Shown here: one piece after another, positions 1 to 10,815 of the stretch | Numbering within the stretch: the stretch's first letter is position 1 | How the letters are laid out: each line of letters begins with the position of its first letter | NCBI GenBank assembly: GCA_946902875.1 | Contig: OX336348.1 | Span: forward strand, 17,013,741 to 17,077,740 | Source: Nematopogon swammerdamellus | Lineage: Eukaryota; Arthropoda; Insecta; Lepidoptera; Adelidae | Length of the DNA stretch: 64,000 nt | Reading direction: 5' to 3' | Notes under the pieces: generated by a model | Databases searched by the model: none | What the model was told of the DNA's origin: nothing | What the model saw: only the letters and a program-made list of their open reading frames with translations | Position numbers and translations under genes: made by a program

Positions 1-464
1 TCTTTAAAATTAAATAAATAAACAAATACCTTGTAAGAAAATATTTATCAGTTAGACTCTCTACCCTTGAAAATATATTTTGTTCACTAGCTGTTCCCGC
101 CCGCGGCCCCGCTTAGCGGATAAGTCCTCAGATGCGCCCGAGGATGCGCCTGAACAAGTGTCAGTGAAAACCCCACGCGACACGAATCGATCCCAGTTTA
201 TAGGCGGAAATGGAATGATGATGAAATTGTGTTTTATACAATTTCTTCACATACGGGACCCTATTAATAAGCCTACCCTGCCGTCTTATACAATCTTATA
301 CTCAGTGCTAGTTTAAAATGTTATAATTGTACACTCTGCCCGTTCTATCTGTAACATTAGAAACACTGCTCCTCATAGTACAGCCTTAGGGCTAGTTTTG
401 GGGCCAGAAACCAAACATGGTAGAAAACACCAATTAAAAAATTTAATTTAGGTCTAGTAGATAT
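1..464. other. Gene-free AT-rich stretch with a short repP scrap
   Basis: No credible coding region is visible. A scrap around 250-282 (GGGACCCTATTAATAAGCCT) matches the hairpin end of repP. The rest is unassigned. Confidence 0.5.
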
Positions 465-476
465 AAGTGTATTTCT

Positions 477-706
477 GGCACGTTAGCCGAAGAGACGATG
501 ACCGTTGGAGTAACCGTGTCCTACACTGGCGGCCGTGGACAGGAAAACGGAGTGTGGGAAGACCACCCGCCAGGTGGGACGACGACATCAAGTACGCCGG
601 CGGAAATCAGTGGTTCCGTATCGCTGAAGGCCGGGAGGACTGCAGGAAAATTGGAGAGGCGTATGTCCAGCAGTGGACGCTTACACGCTGACTGACTGAC
701 TGACTG
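477..706 (+). mobile_element. RTE-type LINE 3' end, 5'-truncated
   Basis: The + frame reads through a C-terminal block with GRPPARWDDDI and a final YVQQW, typical of lepidopteran RTE LINE ORFs (often mislabelled craniofacial development protein 2-like in databases). It ends in a TGAC-type microsatellite tail. A perfect 12-bp duplication AAGTGTATTTCT flanks it at 465-476 and 707-718, which fixes both ends. The copy is heavily 5'-truncated and cannot encode a working protein. Confidence 0.9.
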
Positions 707-833
707 AAGTGTATTTCTATAAGGTATAAGATTCTATAAGTTTTGTATTTATGTTCACATCCAAGACTGTTTTTATTAGTTTATCTTTATTAAATGTACA
801 TGTTTTCTTTTTTATCTAAATAAACTGAAACTG

Positions 834-1197
834 AGTCTGTCTGTCTGTCCGTCCGTCCGTCCGTCTGTCTGTCCGATGGCTGTATCTCTTGAACCGTAAT
901 AGGTAGCCCGTTGAAATTTTCACAGAATAATTATGTGTTAATATGGCCGATATAACAACAAATAATAAAAATAAGAAAAAAAGTAAAAAATTCACGGGGG
1001 TTCCCATGGAAGAAACCAAAAAGTCTATGCGCGCGCGCCATCTACCGAATAGAGCATGAAGCATTTTAACTAATCATGACATTTAACTACTATGAAGTAT
1101 TTCATAACACGCCATAGATGGCGTGAGTGGCGCCAGCCATGACATGGCGATACGGAACCCTCGGTGCGCGAGTTCGACTCGCACTTGGCCGGTTTTT
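834..1197 (-). repeat. repP copy, nearly complete
   Basis: It reads in reverse from the CAGA-rich end to GCACTTGGCCGG. It includes the conserved stretch around the GTAATAGGTAGCCCGTTGAA motif and the CATGACATGGCGATACGGAA block seen in many other copies. The terminal hairpin is missing. Confidence 0.8.
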
Positions 1198-1358
1198 TCT
1201 ATGAAGATCTACCTGCAAAAATTAAAGGTTGTGAGATCGACATTTGTACCAAAAGTTTTCGTTGTTCAATATTTTTTAGTAATTTTTGTTTGAATTGAAA
1301 GCTATGTTCATTACATCCTTTATATTGGTTACTATTGCGGTCTACGTTGTCTATTTGT

Positions 1359-1726
1359 CAGCTTCGGTAGCTCAGTGGCGCGGTTGGTTAGTCAACTGTT
1401 ATTAAGCAACGCTGAGCGCGGTCAGTGATTGGATGGGTGACCGCTCGACCGTTGGAGGCTGTCCGTGGTTCGGATTCCACGTTAAACTGTAGGTTCCTTC
1501 CCTTCTTACCTTACTAGGTGGGCCGGGTTGGTACCACCGCACTGAACGAAACGTCGGTCGAAACGGCTATGTAAATAGTTCGTGTTTTTCGTCCAGTTTA
1601 GTGTAGCCGACATGAAATGAAGGGAAGCACTGACATGGCACCTAGTTCACCCTGTGTTATGGGCTGACATCACCGATGTTGTAGGTGATGTAGCCAACCG
1701 TGTCAGGTTCCATAAAAAAAAAAAAA
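1359..1726 (+). mobile_element. SINE-A, full length
   Basis: The tRNA-like head contains GGTAGCTCAGTGG (A-box-like). At about 1401-1444 follows a segment matching the 3' half of insect 5S rRNA (TTAAGCAACGCTGAGCGCGG, then TTGGATGGGTGACCGC). The body follows and ends in CATAAAA poly-A. Part of the middle is missing relative to other copies (after CTAGGTGG). It should be Pol III transcribed if active. Confidence 0.85.
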
Positions 1727-1890
1727 CGTGGAAGACGACACCACTACTCTGAAAACGTTTGTTACATCAAATATTATGAATTCTTTGATGGTTCTACGAG
1801 TCACTTCTTGCTCTATATATTTTCAGCGATCGACCTAAAGGCCTCTTAGGATCGACCGGTCGATCGCTATCGACCGTTTGGGCACCGTAA

Positions 1891-2291
1891 GCGGCGGGTG
1901 GCCGAGTGCTTTGGGCATCGGCTTCTCATGCGAGAGGTCCGCGGTTCGAATCAGGTCGGCGTGTAACAATGAGTTTTTTCTGCCGAAAAATGTACGTGCA
2001 TACCTACACCTGTTGCTTCACCGTTCGGAACCACGTGTAAAACTGTAGGGTCCTTCCTTTGCGCCTCTCTAGGTGGTAGGCTCAAATTCTAGCCGGCTGG
2101 GTTGGTACCGCCGTACTGGATGTAAGATGGCCGCATAGCAGCCTCGGTTGTGTTCTCCTCTAGTCCAGTATAGCCAGCAATCCAGAGAATTCTCCGGTAT
2201 GGCACCTACCTTCTCGGAGGTGATATTGGCTGGTCGCAGCATGCGCTTTGGCCCCTCCGACTCAGCCACCCATACCGGATTACATAAAAAA
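1891..2291 (+). mobile_element. SINE-B, full length
   Basis: The head has GTGGCCGAGTGCTTTGGG (A-box-like) and GGTTCGAATC (B box, about 1943-1952), so it is tRNA-related. The body contains GGTTGGTACCGCCGTACTGG and GTCCAGTATAGCCAGCAATC and ends in an A-rich tail. Its centre resembles the SINE-A core. Confidence 0.85.
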
Positions 2292-2612
2292 AACTGCCCT
2301 ACCACCTAGTAAGGTAAGAAGCGAAGGGAGGGCCCATACAGTTTTACGTGTATTTCCTGAATCCTTTAACCTGGGTGTCTTCAAGCGTCGTATTAACGGG
2401 CTAGACAGCCTAGCAATAGTCCGCAAATCTGCTGGCATGGCACCTAACTGAGCGTGGTTTCGCAAGGAGAGGTGATTTTGGCTCTGTCGACTGCACCATT
2501 GGTCTCTCGGCACAGCCACCCATGCTGGTTTACATTAAAAAAAAACGTGGAATCCGAACCACGGTCAGCCTCTAACGATCGAGCGGCTCACTCAACCTAT
2601 ATAACTAGCGGT
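2292..2612 (-). mobile_element. SINE-A fragment split by a LINE tail
   Basis: The left part (CCTACCACCTAGTAAGG to TTTTACGTG, ending 2350) and the right part (ACGTGGAATCCGAACCACGG onward, from 2545) are adjacent in intact SINE-A copies. The LINE tail between them is flanked by a short ACGTG duplication. Confidence 0.75.
2351..2544 (+). mobile_element. Jockey-like LINE 3' end inserted in SINE-A
   Basis: The + strand encodes the end of a reverse transcriptase ORF ([20 protein letters not shown]), then a short 3'UTR and poly-A. The same 3' end occurs at 15002-15475 and 17335-17812 on the - strand. Confidence 0.8.
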
Positions 2613-2743
2613 TTTTACCTAATGAGCTGAGCAGTCGGCCGGAGAGAGTTACATGATTTCCTATTGAAATGCGATTTGATTTGACACTGACTTTACCGCG
2701 AACGGAGCTGCGAATAAATAAAATATAAAAATATAAAATTCTG

Positions 2744-3393
2744 TTAAGTGCGAGTTTTACTCGAGCACGGAGGTTTCCGTATCTAAAAAAAAAGATTGTT
2801 GGTACAAAAATCGTAACCAAGGAAATAACAACGGTAACCAAGGAAGTAACAACGGTAACCAAGGAAGTAACAACGGTAACCAAGGAAGTAACCGTAACCC
2901 TGGAAACAATCAGAACCGTGGTAACAATTATGTCCACAAATGCAACATAAACAAAGATGTCATATTTTAAAATCAAATACGTCAATGGGAAAACTGTCAT
3001 GAAAAAATAAAAACCAAAATGAAATGGTTTTTTTCAAATTTCGAAAAAGTTAATATTCAAGAATATCTATCCGCTATTATCCGCCTATCTTTTGTCTTTC
3101 AACATTACAATGTAAAATCCTGTGGCGCCATCTATTATTCAATAGTGTGACTAATCTATTTTATTGTACATTTCTTATATGGGGGCCCCCCTTAATTTTT
3201 AACATTTTATTATTTTTCATTATATGTTATATCCGCCATAATAACACATATTCTGTGAAAATTTCAACGGGCTACCTATTACGGTTCAAGAGATACTGCT
3301 CTCGGACAGACGGACCGACGGACGGACAGACAGACGGCGTAGGCTTAGTAATAGGCTTCTGTACGGGATACGGAAACCTAAAAACTCAATCTG
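2744..3393 (+). repeat. repP variant interrupted by a ~270-bp insertion
   Basis: It begins GTTAAGTGCGAGTTTTACTC and continues after about 3060 with CCGCTATTATCCGCC, TGTGGCGCCATCTATTATTC and the CAGA-rich end. The copy at 48424-48690 has the two parts contiguous. The interruption (about 2786-3060) holds a 21-bp coding-like minisatellite. Confidence 0.7.
2794..2970 (+). pseudogene. Possible LTR-retrotransposon Gag scrap with a 21-bp (7-codon) repeat
   Basis: One + frame is open from about 2791 to a stop at about 2968. It reads DCWYKNRNQGNN, then GNQGSNN repeats, then NNYVHKCNINKDVIF. An Asn/Gln/Gly-rich spacer after a Cys-containing segment is reminiscent of the region behind a Gag zinc knuckle, but no full CCHC box is present. 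This may be chance. The 21-bp unit keeps its frame because it is seven codons long. Confidence 0.3.
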
Positions 3394-4303
3394 TACGGGT
3401 ATTTACTTACCGGTCCTCCGACTCCTTAAAGTAAGTAAACGCAAATTATTTTTGACTTTTTAAGGGTCGGGGTTTTTAAATTTCTAATTTAACTTTTTAT
3501 TATTATGTGCTTTTGTACCGCCTTCAGCTCAATTTATTTAATAATTGTTAGTTCTAAGTAGTAGTTTTTTTAAAGTCGGTTCAATGTTTTTTAAAACAGT
3601 TTTTTTTTTATGCTAGTTATTTTGATATTTTGTGTGTAAAATTATTATCTATGACGATTTCAAGTGTAAGTTAAGTAGTATCTGAGAAATGAACTGAAAT
3701 AAAATAAAATGAATATTGTTTATTTTTTACTACAGAATCCTTTACAAGCGTATCCAATTCGCACTTGACCTGGTTTGTTAAATATGCAATGACATTCCTC
3801 GAGGTCATACATACTGGTTTTTGTGTTAATTAATGAGTTTTGCGTCGTATACATTAATTTTGCTGTTATTAATTATTGTTATTGTTTGTTCATTGCCAGT
3901 ACGGGTGAAAATTTACTTGAGCAAACAGACAGAAAGCGGAAAGAGAAACTGACGATGATCAGTGATCGATCACCTATCATATAGTATGATTATCATAAAA
4001 AAAAATCAATACATATTTATTATCATACAAAAAATATATTTTGGTATATGACAAAGAAAAATTAAATTAAACAGAAATGTAACAACTTAAATTAAATAAA
4101 AATATTCCTGCATCCTCGGGACATCATTCATTGTCCCGAGGACAGCCGCCGCGTTCCCGCGCTGGATGGCGAGGCTGATGTTTTGTGTGTGTGCGGTTAT
4201 TATCATTATAAATAAGGAGGTAGAGTTTGTAAGTTAGGATGTAGGTGGTAATCTCCGAAAATGCTCATACGATTTTAAAAATACTTTGACCAATATTTAG
4301 TAC
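3394..4303. other. Gene-free AT-rich stretch
   Basis: No exon is recognised. It holds LINE-3'UTR-like AT-rich sequence and a perfect 10-bp stem (CCTCGGGACA/TGTCCCGAGG) with an 8-bp loop at about 4114-4141. Confidence 0.45.
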
Positions 4304-4548
4304 AAGCTGTGCCCGCGGCTCCGCCCGCTCTCATATTTCACTTCACTGCTAACCTCATAAGCCATTAAGCGTGATAGTAAGTAGCCTATAGTTGATGGGA
4401 AGAATCAAGCTATCCGTAGAATTTTGTTTTATTAAAATCGGTTCAGTGGTTATCGAGTTATAAGCGGACAGACAGACATACACTCAGACACTCAGACATT
4501 TAGAAATTCAGACAGAAAGCAGACGTTGGATTTTATTATAGGTAAGGA
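4304..4548 (+). repeat. repD copy
   Basis: It starts AAGCTGTGCCCGCGGCTCC and ends GTTGGATTTTATTATAGG. It is closely matched by an inverted copy at 7123-7339. It contains the phrase TTATAAGCGGACAGACAGAC, common in lepidopteran LINE-like repeats. Confidence 0.75.
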
Positions 4549-5439
4549 TGGAATTTCAGAATGGATAAAAAAAATCGAGGGAGTCTGCATGTATACATGC
4601 AGCCGTCAAACTTAGTTCGTGAATTTAATGTTTGCGCAGTTTGAAACAATTTATTTCGTAAGAAAAATTTTCAACTTTGGTAGCCCATATTGCCCCACCT
4701 AGGCTTCATAGAAGGTTTCGTTTGACGTATTGAATAAAGTTAAAACCTTTGTCTGTTCGTTAGAGTTTGTCTCGATTATGCAGCGTTAACGACTAAAGCG
4801 CGAGAGGTATTTGAAGTTTGCGTGTTTTCGCATTTTTCAAAAAATGCCAACTTAATGGGCTACTAAGGAAGTAATATTGTGGTTTGAAGTGAACAGTAAA
4901 CTTACACTGCAATATCTTATTAGCTACCTACTTAAAACTAAACTTACAATAAAGATGTGTAAACAACAATAATTACATTATTAAAGTCAAATATACAAAA
5001 AAAATCATAATATCAGTAAAGTTGTCAAATTTGATAAAAATTGTCAAAAGCGAAAAGTTAAAATATTAAAAATTAACAGTAAATCATAAAATATTAAGAT
5101 TATTGCTTTTGCCAAAGTGGATTAAATTAATAAAACAATATTGAAAAAAAAAAGAACTGCGTGTATGGTATGTGTGTATTTTATCTACATATAGCCATTT
5201 ATTTAAATGAAATAGCTGGTAAAGAATAGTGGCTCTGCAGTTTATGGTCCGTTTATGGACATGTGCTAGCCACATTTTATTTACTAGCTCGCGCGTGCAT
5301 TCGCTGTTGGCTCGCGTTAAAGTTGGTTTTTAACATCACTTCTGACATGATGGAAGCAAAACAAACTGTTGACTAATTTTAATCGTTTTGCTGGGAGATT
5401 TCTTTGATTGTTAGCGGTTTTTATGCGTACGGGACCACA
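4549..5439. other. Gene-free stretch
   Basis: AT-rich. The open frames are short and without recognisable similarity. No repeat of this window is seen here. Confidence 0.4.
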
Positions 5440-5535
5440 TTCAGTTCAGTGTGGCCGAAACTACCAAAATAGAAGCACTGCAATGGCACCTAGATCTCCA
5501 AGGTGTAATGAGCTGACATCATGAATGTAGTAGAT
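5440..5535 (+). mobile_element. SINE-A fragment, diverged
   Basis: ATTCAGTTCAGTGTGGCCGA through GAGCTGACATCATGAATGTA matches the SINE-A 3' half with many substitutions. An old copy. Confidence 0.65.
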
Positions 5536-5579
5536 TTATTTATTTATTTTTTAAACACTCATTTTTTTTTTAACACTCA

Positions 5580-6250
5580 TTCGCTACTTAAGTCTACACC
5601 GTCTGTCCGTCCGTCCGCCAACACTTTAAAGGGCTGTAGCTCTTGAACCGTAATAGGTAATGATCGTATGTTGAAATGGCGTATACCCGAACAAATAATA
5701 AAAACAACCGGCCAAGTTCGAGTCGGACTCGCGCACCAAGGTTTCCGCACCATAAAAAAAACATTGAAAAAAAACACGTTTCTTGTATGGGGAACCCCCC
5801 TTAATACAGTAGCCCTTTGAAATTTTCACAGAATATGGGTTATTTATGGCCGATATAACCACAAATAATAAAAATAAGAAAAATTATTCATGGGGTCCCC
5901 ATAGAAGAAACTAAAAAGTGTATGCGCATTGCGCGCCATCTACCGAAAAGAGTATGAAGCATTTTAACTAATACATGGATGGCGTAAATGACGCTGACCA
6001 TGACATGGCGATACGGAACACTCAGTGCGCGAGTTCGACTCGCACTTGGCCACTTTTTTTTATTATTTGTTGTTATATCCGTTATAATAACACATATTCT
6101 CTGAAAACAATCCGCTACCTATTACGGTTCAAAAGATACAGCAGTAGGACAGACATACAGACAGACAGACAGACACAGACAGACAGACAGAAAGACAGAC
6201 AGACGGCGGCGTAGGCTTATAGTAATAGGCTTCGGGATGAATAGGGAACA
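5580..6250. repeat. Cluster of four repP fragments in alternating orientation
   Basis: Fragments lie at about 5590-5705 (-), 5709-5810 (+), 5812-6052 (-) and 6053-6250 (+). Each carries a CAGA-rich part or a CGAGTTCGACTCGCACTTGG part. The arrangement gives several potential hairpins and suggests repeated insertion or rearrangement at one spot. Confidence 0.7.
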
Positions 6251-6865
6251 CTAATAAAAGAAAACCGTCGCCGTCTGGTTTCTTCGGCCTGGCCGTTGTG
6301 GGAGGACTGGCTGGCTACAGGTGTGAATGCGTCCTATCTGACTGCGTCTCGCAGCGCAGACGTAGAAAAACACGGTCTTTTGTTAGGTTACAAGGTTGTA
6401 CGTCTGTCTGTTTCGCCATAAAGAAACACACACGACGTTAACCACATGTTAACAATATTTTTACATTGACACAAATGCATAAGCGGTATGATTCGTCGTT
6501 AATTTAATTTCGATATTACCACACACGCACAGTGTATGTAGCACAGTAGTACGTAGTACGCAGTATATTAATATCATCAATACAACGAATTAAAATTATC
6601 GGGAAGTGGCATACAACGCACCGAATTGAGGCGCGCTATTTGTGAGCATTCAGCACACTCTCCAATCGTTGTCTCCCTTATACGTATCTTACTCTATCGA
6701 CGTTCACAGAGCGGAAACGTAACGTGATGTATGAGGCGCTCGCGCACTTACGCTGTTTTAAATATTGGCAATACAGAAGAACTCCGATCGCACCTTTCTA
6801 CCGGTAAAATGTATAACGAGGGCCTGTCCAGAAAGGAGAATGTCGTTGCATCAATACTTCATACT
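6251..6865. other. Gene-free stretch, no repeat recognised
   Basis: Moderate GC content (about 6251-6420) then AT-rich. No coding exon is supported. Confidence 0.35.
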
Positions 6866-6958
6866 AATAATAAATCTGTAAGGGATGATGGTCACGGAGT
6901 AAGTTACTTTGTTTTATTAACCCCCGACACAAAAAACGGAGGGGTATTATAATTTTGA

Positions 6959-6961
6959 CGT

Positions 6962-7012
<51 letters not shown>
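6959..7012 (+). repeat. (GT)n microsatellite
   Basis: A TGTGTGCG/GTGT tract inside the inserted repeat. It probably grew from the GTGTGTCTGTG motif typical of that repeat. Confidence 0.9.
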
Positions 7013-7013
<1 letters not shown>

Positions 7014-7122
7014 GACTGTGGCATCGTAGCTCCCAAACGGATTGACCGATTTGGATGCGGTTTTTTTATTAGGAAGCTTGTTTAATCGGGATGGTTCTTA
7101 GCTATGTTTGTAATCAAGTAAT

Positions 7123-7339
7123 CCTTACCTATAATAAAATCCAACGTCTGCTTTCTGTCTGAGTGTCTGTCTGTCCGCTTATAACTCGAGAACCACTGAA
7201 ACGATTTTAATAAAACAAAATTCTACGGATAGCTTGATTTTTCCCATCAACTATAGGCTACTTACTATCACGCTAAATAGCTTATGAGGTTAGCAGTGAA
7301 GTGAAATATGAGAGCGGGCGGAGCCGCGGGCACAGCTTA
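7123..7339 (-). repeat. repD copy, inverted relative to 4304-4548
   Basis: Runs from CTATAATAAAATCCAACGTC to GGAGCCGCGGGCACAGCTT, the reverse complement of the 4.3-kb copy. Confidence 0.8.
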
Positions 7340-8094
7340 AGTAATAAAATAATTAATTATCTTAAAAAATTGACCGATTGGCGTGCGGTTTTTTTTTTTA
7401 AAAAGCTTGAAATAAAAGTTATATTATGAGATATTGCGTTTGTAGAATCTACGAGTATGTGTGATAAGTACTAAAATTAAATTGACGATTTTTAGAAATA
7501 TTTTATGTATGTATATATGTTCCTCCATAACTCTTAAACCGATCATCCGAATTCGATGAAACTTAGTACAAGCACATTCAACTATACGTGACACAGGAGA
7601 GGCTAAATAAAATTCAGTTCCGGTTACGCTAAGATGTGGCTCTCATACAAACCGAATTGTTCCGCGCGCCGAAATAAAGGTACGGTAGCAAGCTTCTTTA
7701 GCATGAATTTCACGCAAGACAGACAATTTAGTTTTGAGGGTTCCGTACGGGAACTTATTTATTTATTTATATATTATATTGTTACTACAGAGCAAGCCCC
7801 AAAATTTAACAATGCAGAATCAGAATCTATTTAAAAGTTAGCTCAACGTTATTGTAAATACCTAAAGCCTATGTCTTTTGAATCGTAATAGCTATCCGGT
7901 TGAAATTTTCACAGAATATGTGTTATTTATTTCAAAATTGTTAATTCGTTATTATTTTCTTTTTTATGTAATGTGTCTTTGAGCTACCTACCATAATGTT
8001 TTAAAATATTTTTGTGTTTATATTTTGTTTTTGGTTGTTAAATTTGATTTTCAGCTTATAATTTGATTAAATCTAAATTGTTTGTTATGTAATA

Positions 8095-8251
8095 ATGTAA
8101 GGGGGCAGACTTAAAACGAGCCGCAACTACCTACTTGTTAGGTTTTGCATCGTGCTGTGTCTGCTCCCTTTCAGCTAAAAAAATATTTTTTACATTTTTA
8201 TTTTTATAATCTTGTTTTGTTATTTTATAGTTTTAGCTGAATAAACGTTTT

Positions 8252-8282
<31 letters not shown>
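8095..8282 (+). mobile_element. LINE 3' end with (TTTC)n tail
   Basis: TAAGGGGGCAGACTTAAAAC through GTGTCTGCTCCCTTT, then GCTGAATAAACG and a TTTC microsatellite at 8248-8282. This looks like the 3'UTR and tail of a non-LTR retrotransposon. No ORF remains. Confidence 0.55.
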
Positions 8283-8283
<1 letters not shown>

Positions 8284-8469
8284 ATTATGGCGGATAGTCT
8301 AAAAAATTATCAAAAAAAAAAAAAAACAGCACGGTGCAAAATTATCCATACAATAAACGTGTTTTTATTACATTTCTCTATCGTAAAAACGGAAGTAGGT
8401 GCAACAAGCCTCAAACTTGGTGTCATTTATATTGCAAACTCTAAAGAAAAACAACAGATATAAAAAAAC

Positions 8470-8607
8470 AAAAATGTGAGTCGGGCTCGCGTTAAGAACC
8501 TCTAACTGAAATTTTTTTTTGTAACTAATACATAAATAACACAAATATATTGTGTGGTGGTTCGGAACCCTCAGTGCGCGAGTCCGACTCGCACTTGGCC
8601 GGTTTTT
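8470..8607. repeat. repP fragments
   Basis: A short forward piece (GTGAGTCGGGCTCGCG) and a reverse piece (GTCCGACTCGCACTTGGCCG) face each other across about 90 bp. Confidence 0.6.
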
Positions 8608-8699
8608 GTATTTGGGATAGCGTTAGAGGTTATAATAACCATTCTGATAAATGTCAGATGATTAGTGAAAACAACATCTAATTCTAAATCGATCGATGT

Positions 8700-9032
8700 A
8701 CCGTGTGGGTTCGGTACTTAAAAGAATAGCCCCATTGCATCATTCCCCGTGCATGTCGTAAAAGGCGACTAAGGGATAAGGACAAGATGCCGTGCTAAAG
8801 GGCGACAGGCTCGCCACCTCTCACCTTGGCACGGTACTTCCACCGAGTCATGCAGCAAGTGGGTCTTCGTGCCTTACTTGCTGCTTGATCGATTGAATCT
8901 TGTTCGAAATTCGAATACTTTTGCGAAACGTGGTGGTCGGTGTTGCGCTGTAATTTACCAGAGTTCTTGCAGCACAACACCGATTACTCTACTTACCTCG
9001 GTTGTCGGGATTCAGCGTGTGTGATATATGTA
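8700..9032 (+). mobile_element. W element, full length
   Basis: Begins ACCGTGTGGGTTCGGTAC, has CATGTCGTAAAAGGCGACTA, TCATGCAGCAAGTGGGTCTT and a 3' end TTCAGCGTGTGTGATATATG. An ATGT-type tail sets the polarity. Length agrees with the TSD-bounded copy at 59778-60112. Confidence 0.8.
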
Positions 9033-9787
9033 AATCGATTGAGTGTTTCCCGAGTTACATACACACACAGACTGCAGACTTCGCATTAATGTGCACATAT
9101 GTATATGTTGATCTATCTAAAGGATAGCTAATACTCATTTTGACATCACAAACATCGCATGGCATCTCAACTGATTATCCTGTTTTAAAATTCGGCAGAT
9201 AGCGCCAACGTACGATAGTAGCGCATTACAAATTAAACTGCCACATGTAGGCATTGCCGCGGAATCCTCTCTCGGCGCGCAGACCGCCGCGGTAGCATTC
9301 CAAGTTTAGTGATGAGTAGTTGGCGCGAGACGCAAACAGCGAACATTTATTTAGACAATTTAAATAAAGATTGCATTGAATGCAAGGTTAGGTAAAATTA
9401 AACTAAAATTAAGAAATATGATAAAACTAAACTAAAATAACTTATAAACTAAACCTAAAAAATAAATAAATGAATAAAAATTAAAACTACCTATAAATAA
9501 AATATTTGATTTAAATTTGACAGAGCCGCTGCACCGGTGCAAGTGCCAAGTACGCACGCCGCGTTACACCTCTGAATCTCAATGGCGATTCGCCGAACAA
9601 AGAAAGCTTTGGCACGGCGGTCACCAGATTTATCTACTAAAAGTTTTCCCAATTTATCCGAGAATGTTTTGGTGTCTGGCGACCACGCCACGGCCCCAAA
9701 GTTTCTACGGCGAAAGGTTGAAAGGTTAGGTTAAAAGTTTTATTTAATACAAACTACCAATTATTTAAATATAAAGAAAAAAGATCA
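9033..9787. other. Gene-free stretch
   Basis: Includes a GC-richer patch at 9255-9345 and AT-rich DNA to 9510. Open frames at 9491-9729 have no recognisable domain. Confidence 0.35.
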
Positions 9788-9800
9788 ACCCCGGACCAAT

Positions 9801-10038
9801 GATGTTGTTGTTGTTTTGGTTTGGGGTTGGCTCTAGGCCTGCAAACTAATCCCGCTTGGTTGGGGACCTTCGTGCAAAACCCCGCAGTCTCCAGCTACCC
9901 CAGCCAGCCTATGTCTTCCATGGAAGCCACAAGTCGACCGGGGTGTCTGCAGGCCGCTTATCCCTTAGTCGCCTTTTACGACATGCACGGGGAGAGATGC
10001 AGTGGGACTATTCTTATTAAGTACCGACCCCACACAGT
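9801..10038 (-). mobile_element. SINE with W head and (CAA)n tail
   Basis: On the - strand it starts ACTGTGTGGGGTCGGTAC (the W head, to GACTAAGGGATAAG), continues with a body not shared with W or SINE-A, and ends in a CAA repeat tail. A 13-bp duplication ACCCCGGACCAAT lies at 9788-9800 and 10039-10051, so this is a complete retrotransposed unit inserted in a LINE-like repeat. Confidence 0.85.
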
Positions 10039-10215
10039 ACCCCGGACCAATTATATGAATGAGATCTGTAAATCAGGTTGATAAATCAAAAATCTCACCC
10101 ACACCGACCGATCCCGGGAAAGTTCCCAAGACACTCAGCGCATTAGCCCTTCGTATGGCCAGACTAATGCGCTGAGAGAGGTAAAAAGTTAAATTACAAA
10201 TTTAAAAGACCCCTC
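10039..10215 (+). repeat. LINE-like 3' end with terminal hairpin
   Basis: Shares sequence with 63370-63530 (opposite strand), including AATGAGATCTGTAAATCAGG. A perfect 13-bp stem CTCAGCGCATTAG/CTAATGCGCTGAG with an ~18-bp loop lies at about 10134-10177. The 63-kb copy lacks one arm. Confidence 0.65.
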
Positions 10216-10815
10216 ACCCTTAAAAAGACAAAAATAATTTGCGTTTACTTACTTAAAAGAGTCGGGGAACCGCTAAGTAAATTCCCGCGCAGCTCTTGAG
10301 TTTTTATATTTTATTTCCAGTCAGTTTCCATAAAAAAAAAACCATTTCCCACCCTTATCCCCAGACCTGTCATGAGCACTTGTGTTTGACTACATGCGAC
10401 GATTGGCGGAGATCGGTCGGTTCTCCGTCCGGCGTGGATGACGGACAATTATAGCGGTGGGCCAAACGTTGAGCCACATAGACCGGAGAACGACTGTGAG
10501 TAAAGACGTTTTTTTAATAATTATTATTATCGTAGTGTTATCGTAATCGCGTTTATATGTTACCGGTTTATAAATTAACGGTTCATACACATTACAAAAA
10601 AAAAAAAAAAAACAGAAAGCTTAAGCCACATAATTAGCTCCACATACTAAAACAGTTTTACTTTTAACAATATCATCACGATATGTCTTCAAAGGGACTG
10701 AGCAGTGTTCTTGCGTCCAGCCTCGTGAAGAATTAATTTATTGTATACCAAAATGTTTCATAATATGTGGCCACAAACGTCGCCCAAATTAAGATTTAAA
10801 AAAATAAAATGCCTT
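10216..10815. other. Gene-free stretch
   Basis: No repeat or exon recognised; a poly-A run lies near 10596-10611. Confidence 0.35.

Larger units (their letters stand above)
6866..7715 (-). repeat. repQ copy with nested insertions
   Basis: The outer repeat (AAATCTGTAAGGGATG at the left, GCGCGCCGAAATAAAGGTAC at the right) is also seen at 33178-33545 and 55733-56092. It is broken at about 6918 by a repeat starting ACCCCCGACACAAAAAACGG. That repeat is itself broken by repD (7123-7339). Three layers are visible. Confidence 0.7.

Noticed and set aside
477..691. Host gene of the craniofacial development protein 2-like type
   Set aside because: Such database names derive from RTE retrotransposons; this is a TSD-flanked LINE tail.
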